The notes below the pieces were generated by a model. The model did not search any database. It was not told where the DNA came from and worked only from the letters and a program-made list of their open reading frames with translations. The position numbers were made by a program, and so were the translations under genes. From Iphinoe sp. HA4291-MV1 (lineage in GTDB: Bacteria; Cyanobacteriota; Cyanobacteriia; Cyanobacteriales; Nostocaceae), in contig JAHHHH010000001.1 of assembly GCA_019359415.1 (NCBI GenBank), positions 62,001 to 126,000 of the forward strand: DNA of 64,000 nucleotides, read 5' to 3'. This document shows, piece after piece, positions 17,350-25,618 of this stretch. Within the stretch, counting starts at the first letter, position 1. Each line of letters opens with the position of its first letter.

Positions 17350-18648
17350 ATGGTGAGTCCCACACGTACACTTATCGGCTCCCTTCATTCATCACTTTCA
17401 GAACCAGTTCTCATTCGGGGATGGATATATCGTCTGCGAGAACTCGCTAAAACAACGTTTATTATCGTTAAGGACTGTAGCGGCGAAGTTCAATGTGTTG
17501 CTGATTCAGCTTCAGTTCGAGAAATGTCTCTCAAGCTGGATGAGCCAGTTGAAATCACAGGTAAGGTCAAACCTGACTCTCGCTCACGCAGTGGTTTTGA
17601 GATAGAAGTTATTGATATTTCTATATTAAATCGCGTTACTCATCTTCTTCCTTTTAATTCTTGTTCAGACATTTCAGAAATTGGAATTGACACTATTTTG
17701 GCTTATCGTCCGCTCTCACTTCGTAATGATAGCGTTGGCGATATCTTCAGGATACAAGCTGCAATTCTACATAACTTCCGTCAATTCCTGAGACAGCAAC
17801 ATTTCACCGAGATAGTGACATCCAAAATCGTCTCCAGCGGAACGGAAGGAGGAACAAATCTCTTTGAAATTAAGTACTTTGAACGCTGTGCATACCTTGC
17901 TCAAAGTCCTCAGTTTTATAAAGAGCAAGGCGTAGCGGGATTGGAGAGGGTGTTTGAAACAGGTCACGTTTACCGTGCTGAACCGCACGCGAGCAGTCGT
18001 CACCTCACAGAATATTACTCGCTAGACTTGGAAATAGGATTTATACATGATTCTGAAGAAGTTATTCAGTTGGAGAAAGAACTCCTTTCCTTTGTATTCG
18101 AGCGACTTAACCAAGAGTACGCCGATGTACTCAAAAGGTATCGAAACAAGCCTCTTCCGGAGATAACTAACGCCCCAATATGGGAATTTGAAGAATGTCT
18201 TGAGCGACTGCATCTGCACTTTGGTCGTACTGACCTTGTAGACGACTTAGACCCAGAAGCGGAACGCCAGCTTTGTCAACTCGTAGAATCAGAAACTGGA
18301 ATTCCAGCTGTTTTTGTTATAGGTTACCCACTTTCAGCACGACCCTTCTACACACATCATCGGGGTAACAATGGGGCTTCGCAAAGCTTTGACTTTCTGT
18401 TTGAGGGCGTTGAAATTACGACGGGTGGACAAAGACTCCATAAACGAGAGGATTTAGAACAAGCACTCACAAACCGTGGTATTGCTCCAGCTTCTTTTGA
18501 AAATCATCTTCAGATGTTTGAAATGGGTATGCCTCCACATGGTGGGTTGGCTATTGGTTTGGAAAGACTGACTACACGAATATTGTATCTTCCCAACGTG
18601 AGGCAAGCAACGCTTTACCCACGAGATAGGTATCGGATATCTCCGTAG
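17350..18648 (+). CDS. Aspartyl-tRNA synthetase, archaeal/eukaryotic type
   Basis: 432 residues, a class IIb synthetase of the short archaeal type and not the roughly 590-residue bacterial AspRS with its GAD insertion. The N-terminal OB fold (about 18-95: VLIRGWIYRLREL) binds the anticodon. LAQSPQFYKEQ, motif 2 around FETGHVYRAEPHASSRHLTEY and motif 3 GGLAIGLERLTTRIL complete the catalytic domain. LAQSPQ and DLEIGF favour AspRS over AsnRS. Such enzymes often charge both tRNA-Asp and tRNA-Asn. It is probably a horizontally acquired extra copy beside the housekeeping enzyme. The leader resembles a T-box. No strong Shine-Dalgarno is seen before the ATG. Confidence 0.85.
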   Translation: MVSPTRTLIGSLHSSLSEPVLIRGWIYRLRELAKTTFIIVKDCSGEVQCVADSASVREMSLKLDEPVEITGKVKPDSRSRSGFEIEVIDISILNRVTHLLPFNSCSDISEIGIDTILAYRPLSLRNDSVGDIFRIQAAILHNFRQFLRQQHFTEIVTSKIVSSGTEGGTNLFEIKYFERCAYLAQSPQFYKEQGVAGLERVFETGHVYRAEPHASSRHLTEYYSLDLEIGFIHDSEEVIQLEKELLSFVFERLNQEYADVLKRYRNKPLPEITNAPIWEFEECLERLHLHFGRTDLVDDLDPEAERQLCQLVESETGIPAVFVIGYPLSARPFYTHHRGNNGASQSFDFLFEGVEITTGGQRLHKREDLEQALTNRGIAPASFENHLQMFEMGMPPHGGLAIGLERLTTRILYLPNVRQATLYPRDRYRISP

Positions 18649-18671
18649 ATAGGGAACAGGGAACAAAACAA

Positions 18672-18699
18672 TTCAAAGTTCAAAATTCAAAGTTCAAAA
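18672..18699. repeat. Heptamer tandem repeat (TTCAAAR)x4, second copy
   Basis: Four 7-bp units between the synthetase gene and a MITE, with the same unit as 5346-5373. Confidence 0.8.
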
Positions 18700-18757
18700 A
18701 AAAAGAATAATTCCTGTTCCCTGTCCTTATGAAGCGATTTACAACTCAAATAGGACT

Positions 18758-18849
18758 CAATACTGCTCGGATAAGCAAAAATTAGAAACCCGGTTTCTTT
18801 AAGAAACCGGGTTTCTGGCACCTCAACTATTCTTAACCGAGCAGTATTG
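18758..18849. mobile_element. MITE with CAATAC-type terminal repeats, copy 2
   Basis: 92 bp. Ends CAATACTGCTCGGATAAG (18758-18775) and, on the minus strand, CAATACTGCTCGGTTAAG (18832-18849), 17 of 18 identical. It is flanked by the perfect 10-bp direct repeat AAATAGGACT (18748-18757 and 18850-18859). The interior is dominated by the AGAAACCCGGTTTCT hairpin (18784-18798 and 18802-18816). Confidence 0.85.
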
Positions 18850-18999
18850 AAATAGGACTGCTATATTAAGTTTTATAAAAAAATACATAATGACTGGCTC
18901 AATACGTGGAGTCACAATGACAGGATCATAATTCGAGCTTACAACGTACCTTGGTTCACCAAACAAAATCCGATTATCAAAGGACTGGGAACAAGGAAA

Positions 19000-19941
19000 G
19001 TGTGTAGGACACAAGACGCGCGCAGCAAAGACAGCCACATGGATAAGCGACTCGAACAACTAGTAGCACAGATGCAACAGCACGCTCCCCAAACTGAGGA
19101 GCGACAGTTAGTCTTGGCACAGTTGGTTGATGAAATCCTGCGATCGCGCTCTCTTTGTCGTCCGCTAGGAAATCAACCTCTAGTTGGCGTTTATCAACAA
19201 ATTTACCAGCAAGTGCGACAGCAACTGTTGCTTTATGTTAATGAACAACTCAACCAGTACAATCCAAAACAGATGACTGTGAGGGTATGGACTCATAACC
19301 TACGGAATCAAGCTTTTAGAAAAATTCTAGATGATGTTCAACTGAAAAGTCTAGCACTAGAGGCTCAACGTCACCCACCTCATACTGAGTTGCGTCAGTA
19401 TGCTCTAGGAGAACTGGTTGAGGCAATTCGGCTGTCGCTTAGGCTTTGCCATCCTCATAGAGAAAGCTTTTCTCCTCAGTTTTATGAACTACTTTATGAC
19501 GAAGCAGTTAATAAAACTTTGACTTATGTCTGCCAAAAAATTGACAATTATGACCCAGGAAGAGGTGATGGAAAATTTATGAACTGGGTTAATTTTAGAT
19601 TAGATAGAGTCTTATTACAATCCTATCATGAATTTAAAAAACATAATACTATGAGCTTACCTTCACTTACAAATTTAGAAGCCTTTGCGCAGCCAGAAGA
19701 AACACATTTCATGTTTGAAAATCTTCACGATTATCTAGAGCAAGATTATGACAATGTTTTTAAAAAAGCACATATCAAAAATAGACCAGATGCAAACTTT
19801 TCTACCATAGCATTGGCAAGATTATCTGGAGAAAGTTGGCAAGATATTTCCAGAGATTTGGGAATTCCACTGCCAACTTTGAGTAGTTTCTTTCAACGTT
19901 GCTGCAAAAATTTTCGCCAGAAATTCCGGCAATATATATAG
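19000..19941 (+). CDS. Sigma-70-like regulatory protein, cyanobacterial type (paralog 1)
   Basis: 313 residues from a GTG; an ATG at 19039 is an alternative and would remove 13 residues. The sequence has two related halves (RLEQLVAQMQQHAPQTEERQ and LALEAQRHPPHTELRQYALG). A region recalling sigma region 2 follows (YDEAVNKTLTYVCQKIDNYD, then GKFMNWVNFRLDRVL), and a C-terminal helix-turn-helix (SGESWQDISRDLGIPLPTLS) recalls region 4. A close paralog lies at 35515-36471. It opens a same-strand run with DUF1822, CHAT-CHASE2 and DUF928 genes, so it may direct transcription of this locus. That is inference; it is divergent from classical sigma factors. Confidence 0.7.
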   Translation: MCRTQDARSKDSHMDKRLEQLVAQMQQHAPQTEERQLVLAQLVDEILRSRSLCRPLGNQPLVGVYQQIYQQVRQQLLLYVNEQLNQYNPKQMTVRVWTHNLRNQAFRKILDDVQLKSLALEAQRHPPHTELRQYALGELVEAIRLSLRLCHPHRESFSPQFYELLYDEAVNKTLTYVCQKIDNYDPGRGDGKFMNWVNFRLDRVLLQSYHEFKKHNTMSLPSLTNLEAFAQPEETHFMFENLHDYLEQDYDNVFKKAHIKNRPDANFSTIALARLSGESWQDISRDLGIPLPTLSSFFQRCCKNFRQKFRQYI

Positions 19942-20011
19942 CAATCCTATCTGAATTCTGGGTTCTGTATTCTTCTCAAGAAATTTATCAAATCTATTTG
20001 AGGCAATATAC

Positions 20012-20935
20012 ATGAACGTTGCTCAACCAACCATGAACCATAACATTGAGTGCTGGACTTTCACTATTCCGCTTGCCTTATCAGCGCATTCACGAGCAGA
20101 ACAGTTTCGAGGTTACCAATCCAATCCTCAAAAAGCTAAACAGGTTTATTTAAATACTCTGGCAGTATATGCTGTGAATGTTTACTTACAATGCCGGGGA
20201 TTTGAAACAGATTGGGAGAAAAGCGACAGTTGCAACCCTGCAATGCAGGCGCTGATGGATGTTGCCGATTTGATGGTGGAAAATCGCGGCAAGTTGGAAT
20301 GCAGACCAGTTTTACCTAATGCAGAGATTGTCTGTATTCCGGCAGAAGTATGGGAACAACGGATTGGTTATGTTGCAGTGCAGCTTTCTGAATCTTTGCG
20401 AGAAGCAACATTACTGGGATTTGTGAAAAAGGTGACTTCAGAGGAGTTACCTTTAAACCAGTTGCGATCGCTCGAAGAGTTGCCAAGACACTTGAATCAA
20501 ATTAGAAGCGCGATCGACCTAAGCAAATGGTTTGAGAATATCTTTGCAGCGCCTTGGCAAGCCTTGGATGCCGTTTTAAATCCAAAAGCAACTCAGCTAG
20601 CTTTCAGCTTTAGAAAAGCTCAGGAAGTTAAGCGGTGCAAGCTGATTGAATTGGGAACGCCAAATCAAGCAGTAGCTATGATTGTAGCAATTAGCCAAGC
20701 ATCTGAGGTAGAAATAGATATAAGCGTAGAGGTGCAACCTCCACAAGGTCAAACCTATCTACCCTCGAATTTGCAGCTCATGGTGCTGGATGAGAATGCA
20801 GAAACGGTCATCGATACCCATGCAGGAAGCGACAATCAAAGTATTCAATTAGAGTTTAGTGGAGAGCCAGGAGACCATTTTAGTGTGAAAGTGGTTTTGG
20901 GCAGTTTCAGCATCGCCGAGAATTTTGTCATTTAG
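20012..20935 (+). CDS. DUF1822 family protein
   Basis: 307 residues; an internal ATG at 20033 is an alternative start. The typical DUF1822 pattern is present: WTFTIPLALSAHSRAEQFR near the start, YLNTLAVYAVNVYLQCRGFETDW, then a C-terminal beta-rich part (EVEIDISVEVQPPQGQTYLP). The family is almost limited to cyanobacteria and is typically found between a sigma-like gene and a CHAT-domain gene, as here. No enzymatic motif is visible and its role is unknown. It lies 70 bp after the sigma-like gene and 108 bp before the CHAT-CHASE2 gene. Confidence 0.85.
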   Translation: MNVAQPTMNHNIECWTFTIPLALSAHSRAEQFRGYQSNPQKAKQVYLNTLAVYAVNVYLQCRGFETDWEKSDSCNPAMQALMDVADLMVENRGKLECRPVLPNAEIVCIPAEVWEQRIGYVAVQLSESLREATLLGFVKKVTSEELPLNQLRSLEELPRHLNQIRSAIDLSKWFENIFAAPWQALDAVLNPKATQLAFSFRKAQEVKRCKLIELGTPNQAVAMIVAISQASEVEIDISVEVQPPQGQTYLPSNLQLMVLDENAETVIDTHAGSDNQSIQLEFSGEPGDHFSVKVVLGSFSIAENFVI

Positions 20936-20958
20936 TTCTCTTTTCATTCTTTCTAAAT

Positions 20959-21049
20959 AATGACTAATGACCAATGACTAATGACCAATGACCAATGACC
21001 AATGACTAATGACTAATGACCAATGACCAATGACCAATGACTAATGACT
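20959..21049. repeat. Heptamer tandem repeat (AATGACY)x13 containing a start codon
   Basis: Thirteen uninterrupted 7-bp units fill the spacer between DUF1822 and CHAT-CHASE2. The last unit supplies the ATG (21044-21046) of the downstream gene. Each unit has an ATG, in rotating frames; upstream ones run into stops within the array. Confidence 0.95.
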
Positions 21050-23356
21050 AAGTTAATTGTCCTCAAATTAGATGGTGATTTCCAACAGGGCTTTCGAGTA
21101 ACGTTAGAAATTGGCGCAGAAGGTGAGCGTCCTGAAACAGAAATCACTGGCAAGTTGCCAAGTGCAACCGAACTTGTCAAACAGTATAGTGGTTGGCAGG
21201 AAACCTATCGCAGCTTGGGAAAGGTGACTCGTGAGATGAAAGCTAAACGAGTTAGAATTGATGGTTGCCTAAGAAAGCTGAGGGAGGAGTGTCGCACCCA
21301 AGCTAAGGAGTTAAGCGATCGCCTGAATAGTTGGCTCAAAACTGAGTCTTTTTCTTCCATTCGCGAGAATTGGCTAGAAAAAGTCACCACATCGGACCAG
21401 GTGCGGGTGTTGATTTGTACCGAAGACCATCAGGTATGGAAATTGCCTTGGCATCATTGGGATTTATTAGAGCGCTACAAATTCGCCGAAATTGGACTTG
21501 CTACTCTGGAGTACGCACGACAGAAGCAGAGGTCTGTTCGTGGAGATCAAGTGAGAATCCTAGCAATTCTGGGCAATAGCGAAGGCATTAACGTTGAGGA
21601 AGACAAGCAACAGTTAGAGAATTTACTTGGCGCAGAAACTACCTTTCTGGTAGAACCACAACGCCAAGAGTTCAACGACAAGCTTTGGGAACAACATTGG
21701 GATATTTTATTTTTCGCCGGTCACAGTCGGACTGAAGATAAAGAGGGGCAGATTGATCTTAACCAGACTGATAGCTTATCTCTTGACGAACTCAAATATG
21801 CCTTACAAACATCAGTTGCAGGTGGGTTGCAGTTAGCGATTTTCAATTCCTGTGATGGTTTAGGATTAGCGTGGGAGCTACTACATCTGCACATCCCACA
21901 AATGATAGTCATGCGGGAGCCAGTACCAGACCAGGTAGCACAAGCATTTTTGAAGTATTTTCTGCAAGCATTTGCCAGTGGTAAGCCTCTGTATCAGGCG
22001 GTGCAAGAAGCACGACAACGACTGCAAGGTCTAGAAGATGAATTTCCCTGTGCTAGCTGGTTACCAGTGATTTGCCAATATCCGTCAGCTGTACCTCTGA
22101 CATGGGCAGATTTACGCACATCTAGAACACCAGTTCCCCTGACACAACCCTCTCGCCCAAGAGTGTCCTTGTGGCGTCGTGCTCAAACGGTTTTGGCAAC
22201 AAGTTTGGTTGTTACCAGCTTAGTTATAGGAGCGCGATCGCAGGGGATACTGCAAAATTGGGAGCTAAAAACTTATGACACAGTGATGCAACGACGACCA
22301 GATCTCGGTTTGCAGGACAAGCGTGTTTTGCTCGTCACCGTCAATGATAACGATGTGAAACAATTTGGCAAGCCACTTAGCGATCGCACAGTAGAACGGC
22401 TTTTGACAAAACTTGAGACTTATCAACCAAAAGCGATCGGTCTGGATATTTATCGAGATATCCCTCAGAAAGAAGGTTGGGATGACTTAGTTGAACGTTT
22501 ACGAAAGAGCGATCGCATTATTGCCATATGTAAAGTTGGTGAGTCCAACGGTTCGATTCCAATTGCCCCTCCTCCTCAAGTTCCCCCAGAACGTTTGGGC
22601 TTCAGCGATGCTTTTGTAAGCGATCCAGATGATACTATACGTCGCTATACTTTGGTTATGGATCGAACGGCGGAATCACCTTGCACGACACCCTACGCTT
22701 TCAGCTTTGACCTCATACGCCATTACCTTCCCGCCGATACGCGCTATGAGTTTAACCCAGGTAAAAACCTATGGATTAATTCTGCGGTCTTTGAGGTGTT
22801 GAAACCTAATTCTGGGGGATACCAACTACCCCACACTGATATGTTAGGTTATCAATTACTAATCGATTATCGTCCAGCTGATCGGTTTTCCCAAGTCTCG
22901 CTGACACAAGTTCTGAATGGTCAAGACTCTGATTTGCTCAAATTGGTTAAGGATCGCATTGTCCTAATTGGTTATGTCGGTGCAAGTACCAAAGACCAGC
23001 ACCTGACACCCTTGGGGAAAATGCCAGGAGTCATTGTTCACACTCAAATGGTCAGTCAAATTCTCAGTGTTGTCTTAGATCATAGACCTTTGTTGTCGCC
23101 TTGGTCACCATTGGGTAACATACTGTGGGTTTGGGGCTGGTCGATGATTGGAGGCGTTCTCGCTCTTGCATTCCGTTCACGACGAAATCGGGCAATCTCA
23201 ATCGGAGTTGCACTTGCGGCTAATGGTTGCATTTGCTTTGGCTTTTTTATCCAAGCTGTTTGGGTTCCTTTGATTCCATCAACACTAGCTTTGGTGATAG
23301 CTGGTGTTCTAATGGCTTATATTGTTAGGATTTACGCACGAACAGCGCAACTCTAG
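21044..23356 (+). CDS. CHAT peptidase-like domain fused to membrane CHASE2 sensor
   Basis: 770 residues. The first 370 are a CHAT domain (caspase-like fold): LFFAGHSRTED carries His227 and FNSCDGLGLA carries Cys270, the expected catalytic dyad. A membrane helix (about 384-400) leads into a CHASE2 extracytoplasmic sensor domain (WELKTYDTVMQRRPD, VLLVTVNDNDVKQFG, GLDIYRDIP), closed by three C-terminal hydrophobic segments (about 690-765). The layout predicts an external or periplasmic sensor controlling a cytoplasmic protease-like domain. The start codon lies in a heptamer array with no clear Shine-Dalgarno. Likely co-transcribed with the sigma-like and DUF1822 genes upstream and DUF928 downstream. 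Confidence 0.88.
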   Translation: MTKLIVLKLDGDFQQGFRVTLEIGAEGERPETEITGKLPSATELVKQYSGWQETYRSLGKVTREMKAKRVRIDGCLRKLREECRTQAKELSDRLNSWLKTESFSSIRENWLEKVTTSDQVRVLICTEDHQVWKLPWHHWDLLERYKFAEIGLATLEYARQKQRSVRGDQVRILAILGNSEGINVEEDKQQLENLLGAETTFLVEPQRQEFNDKLWEQHWDILFFAGHSRTEDKEGQIDLNQTDSLSLDELKYALQTSVAGGLQLAIFNSCDGLGLAWELLHLHIPQMIVMREPVPDQVAQAFLKYFLQAFASGKPLYQAVQEARQRLQGLEDEFPCASWLPVICQYPSAVPLTWADLRTSRTPVPLTQPSRPRVSLWRRAQTVLATSLVVTSLVIGARSQGILQNWELKTYDTVMQRRPDLGLQDKRVLLVTVNDNDVKQFGKPLSDRTVERLLTKLETYQPKAIGLDIYRDIPQKEGWDDLVERLRKSDRIIAICKVGESNGSIPIAPPPQVPPERLGFSDAFVSDPDDTIRRYTLVMDRTAESPCTTPYAFSFDLIRHYLPADTRYEFNPGKNLWINSAVFEVLKPNSGGYQLPHTDMLGYQLLIDYRPADRFSQVSLTQVLNGQDSDLLKLVKDRIVLIGYVGASTKDQHLTPLGKMPGVIVHTQMVSQILSVVLDHRPLLSPWSPLGNILWVWGWSMIGGVLALAFRSRRNRAISIGVALAANGCICFGFFIQAVWVPLIPSTLALVIAGVLMAYIVRIYARTAQL

Positions 23357-23448
23357 TCCACAGCGACTGGACGGAAGCGATCGCTGTTTTTAGTAGCGCA
23401 ATTGTGTCAAAAAATCATAAAAATTATTAAAATTCGTTACTTACAACT

Positions 23449-24162
23449 ATGTTTCGACGCATATTTATTTCTTTAACTTGGATACTGATGAGTTTTGCAA
23501 CTGGCTTTTTACCAATCCAAGCTCAAACTCAAAGAAACTCGAATCCACCCAGAAGTGGGAGACCCCCGAACCGTGTAGATGGGGGCGATCGCGGTGGTAT
23601 GTGTTCGGCAACAAAAACATCCGCAAACAAGAATTTAATCGCTTTAGTACCTACTACTGGCGAAGCTTTGAGTACTGCTGAATCTCCCACAATCTTGTTT
23701 TATGTACCCTATGCATCTAATTCATCCCTTGCTGCGAGATTGGCGTTAAAGGACGAAAACGACTATGAGGCGATTGAGCCGATTCAGATGATACTGTCGC
23801 AAACACCGGGGATTGTCAGCTTGCGCTTGCCAAAACAATTAGAGAAAAACAAGCCGTATCACTGGTATTTTACAATTATTTGTGACACAAAAAACGAAAC
23901 TAATAATGCTGTTGTGGATGGATGGATACGACGGGTAGAACCAAGTCCTACTCTTGCACGTCAGTTAAAAGAAAAAAAATCACAACGGGAGCGTGCAGAG
24001 TTATATGTCAAAGAAGGCTTGTGGCTTGATGCTTTGGCGCTGCTGTTGGAGATGCGCTACACCAACTTGCAAGCTAATACTGGCTGGACTCATTTGTTGC
24101 AATCTCTGGATTTGAAAGCGATCGCTCCTGAGAAAATTGTCCCATGCTGCACTCTTAAATAA
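23449..24162 (+). CDS. DUF928 family exported protein
   Basis: 237 residues. It begins with a signal peptide (FISLTWILMSFATGFLPIQAQ). A Pro/Arg/Gly-rich linker is followed by the DUF928 core: ALVPTTGEALSTAESPTILFYVPY, KNKPYHWYFTIICD, WIRRVEPSPTLARQL and the C-terminal LWLDALALLLEMR. The family is cyanobacterial, secreted to the periplasm or beyond, and usually found next to CHAT-CHASE2 and DUF1822 genes. Its biochemical role is unknown. It lies 92 bp after the CHAT-CHASE2 gene on the same strand. Confidence 0.85.
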   Translation: MFRRIFISLTWILMSFATGFLPIQAQTQRNSNPPRSGRPPNRVDGGDRGGMCSATKTSANKNLIALVPTTGEALSTAESPTILFYVPYASNSSLAARLALKDENDYEAIEPIQMILSQTPGIVSLRLPKQLEKNKPYHWYFTIICDTKNETNNAVVDGWIRRVEPSPTLARQLKEKKSQRERAELYVKEGLWLDALALLLEMRYTNLQANTGWTHLLQSLDLKAIAPEKIVPCCTLK

Positions 24163-24397
24163 TAAGTAGTTGGACAAAATTAAATTCATTCGTGGAGACT
24201 CTTAACAGAGAACTTTTAACAGGAAAACAATGTGTGTAATTAATTCTGTTTAAGTATTTAAAAGGGATCATTATTAATTTTTATTGCTTTTTGCGTTAAA
24301 TTCTATTTTCCTAGCTGAGTAGCTGTGAAGTGATGCACTTCTACAAACAAGCGTCCTTTTGTAAATCAACAATCATCAAGAAAACGTGGAGAATTGT

Positions 24398-25453
24398 ATG
24401 CAAAAACTGAAGCAATTTCGCTGGTTTTGGTGGCTCATCTTATTATGTATTACCTTCGCACTTTCCATTACACCACAGATTGGTCTATCTCAAAACACTA
24501 GACCTCATTTCGAGGTTAACAGTACTCTGGATGAACCCGACACCTATGTTGGCGATGGTAACTGTAGTTCCAATCCTTCAGGTCTATGCACACTACGAGC
24601 CGCTGTCCAGGAAGGACAGGCTGTCAACCGCGCTATCACTGTACCAGAGGGTTTGTATGAACTCAGCCTTGGACATCTAGTGGTTTCCAAAAACTTGACT
24701 CTGAGTGGTGCAGGTTCAGGAAAAACGAAACTCGACGGAATGCGGAAAAGTCGGGTGTTCGATATTGCTGATACAGGCTTTGCGTATATTAGCGATGTCA
24801 CAGTGCAGTGGGGCAGAGGAACCCCTGGTTTTGCAAACCACTCTCATGGAGCAGGTATTCACAATCACGGTACATTGATCTTAGTAGACAGTACAGTCAG
24901 AGCTAGTTCGACAGATCGTAACTATGGTGATGGATGGGGTGGTGGCGGAATCACTAATGCTGGTACTGGTAAAGCTACCCTTGTGAACGTCACGATCGCT
25001 GGTAACTCTACATCTGGTGGTGGAGGTGGGATCGAGAATTTGGGGACAATGGATGTATATAATTCTACAGTCATCAACAATCAGTCGTTCAATTCGGAAA
25101 CTAGCGGCGGTGGAATTGCTAACACTGGCACCATCTCGTTAAAGAATACACTTGTAGCAGACAATTTCTACGGGAAAAATTGTGATGGCAACATCATCGA
25201 TCTGGGCTTCAATTTATCAAGCGATACTACCTGTGGCTTTCCTGAAGATAGAAGCAACGTCAATCTCATTTTGGGTGGACGCGACGATAATGATACTTAT
25301 CCCCTTTATGCCGGTAGTCCAGCAATTGATGGGGGTACGAACGATCAATGTCAGAACGTGGATCAGCGGGGCGTGACCAGACCACAAGATGGCAATGGAG
25401 ATGGCATTGCTGTCTGTGATGTGGGGGCATACGAGTTTGTGCCAAGTCCTTAA
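24398..25453 (+). CDS. Exported CSLREA / beta-helix (choice-of-anchor Q) domain protein
   Basis: About 351 residues from the ATG at 24398, which has GGAG six bases upstream; a GTG 12 bp earlier would overlap that site. It starts with a signal peptide (WFWWLILLCITFALSITP...). Next come a CSLREA-type motif (CTLRAAVQEG) and repeated short beta-strand turns (GGGITNAGTGKATLVNVTIAG, GGGIENLGTMDVYNSTV, GGGIANTGTISL), a right-handed beta-helix. The end (SPAIDGGTNDQC...RGVTRPQDG...DVGAYEF) is the choice-of-anchor Q type. Predicted to be a surface or secreted protein. It lies 235 bp after DUF928 and may be part of the same exported set. Confidence 0.82.
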   Translation: MQKLKQFRWFWWLILLCITFALSITPQIGLSQNTRPHFEVNSTLDEPDTYVGDGNCSSNPSGLCTLRAAVQEGQAVNRAITVPEGLYELSLGHLVVSKNLTLSGAGSGKTKLDGMRKSRVFDIADTGFAYISDVTVQWGRGTPGFANHSHGAGIHNHGTLILVDSTVRASSTDRNYGDGWGGGGITNAGTGKATLVNVTIAGNSTSGGGGGIENLGTMDVYNSTVINNQSFNSETSGGGIANTGTISLKNTLVADNFYGKNCDGNIIDLGFNLSSDTTCGFPEDRSNVNLILGGRDDNDTYPLYAGSPAIDGGTNDQCQNVDQRGVTRPQDGNGDGIAVCDVGAYEFVPSP

Positions 25454-25618
25454 GGTCTTGGATTTATACCTTTTCGTCATTAGTAATTGCTGCCCGCGCT
25501 TTGGTAAGCTGGAGAATCCAACGTAGGGTGGGTGGGCACTGTCAGCCCTTTCAACGCGTTCATTTGTACTAGATTTTCTGCTCCTCTATGTGCAACTTAT
25601 AGGTGCGACAGCTTAACA

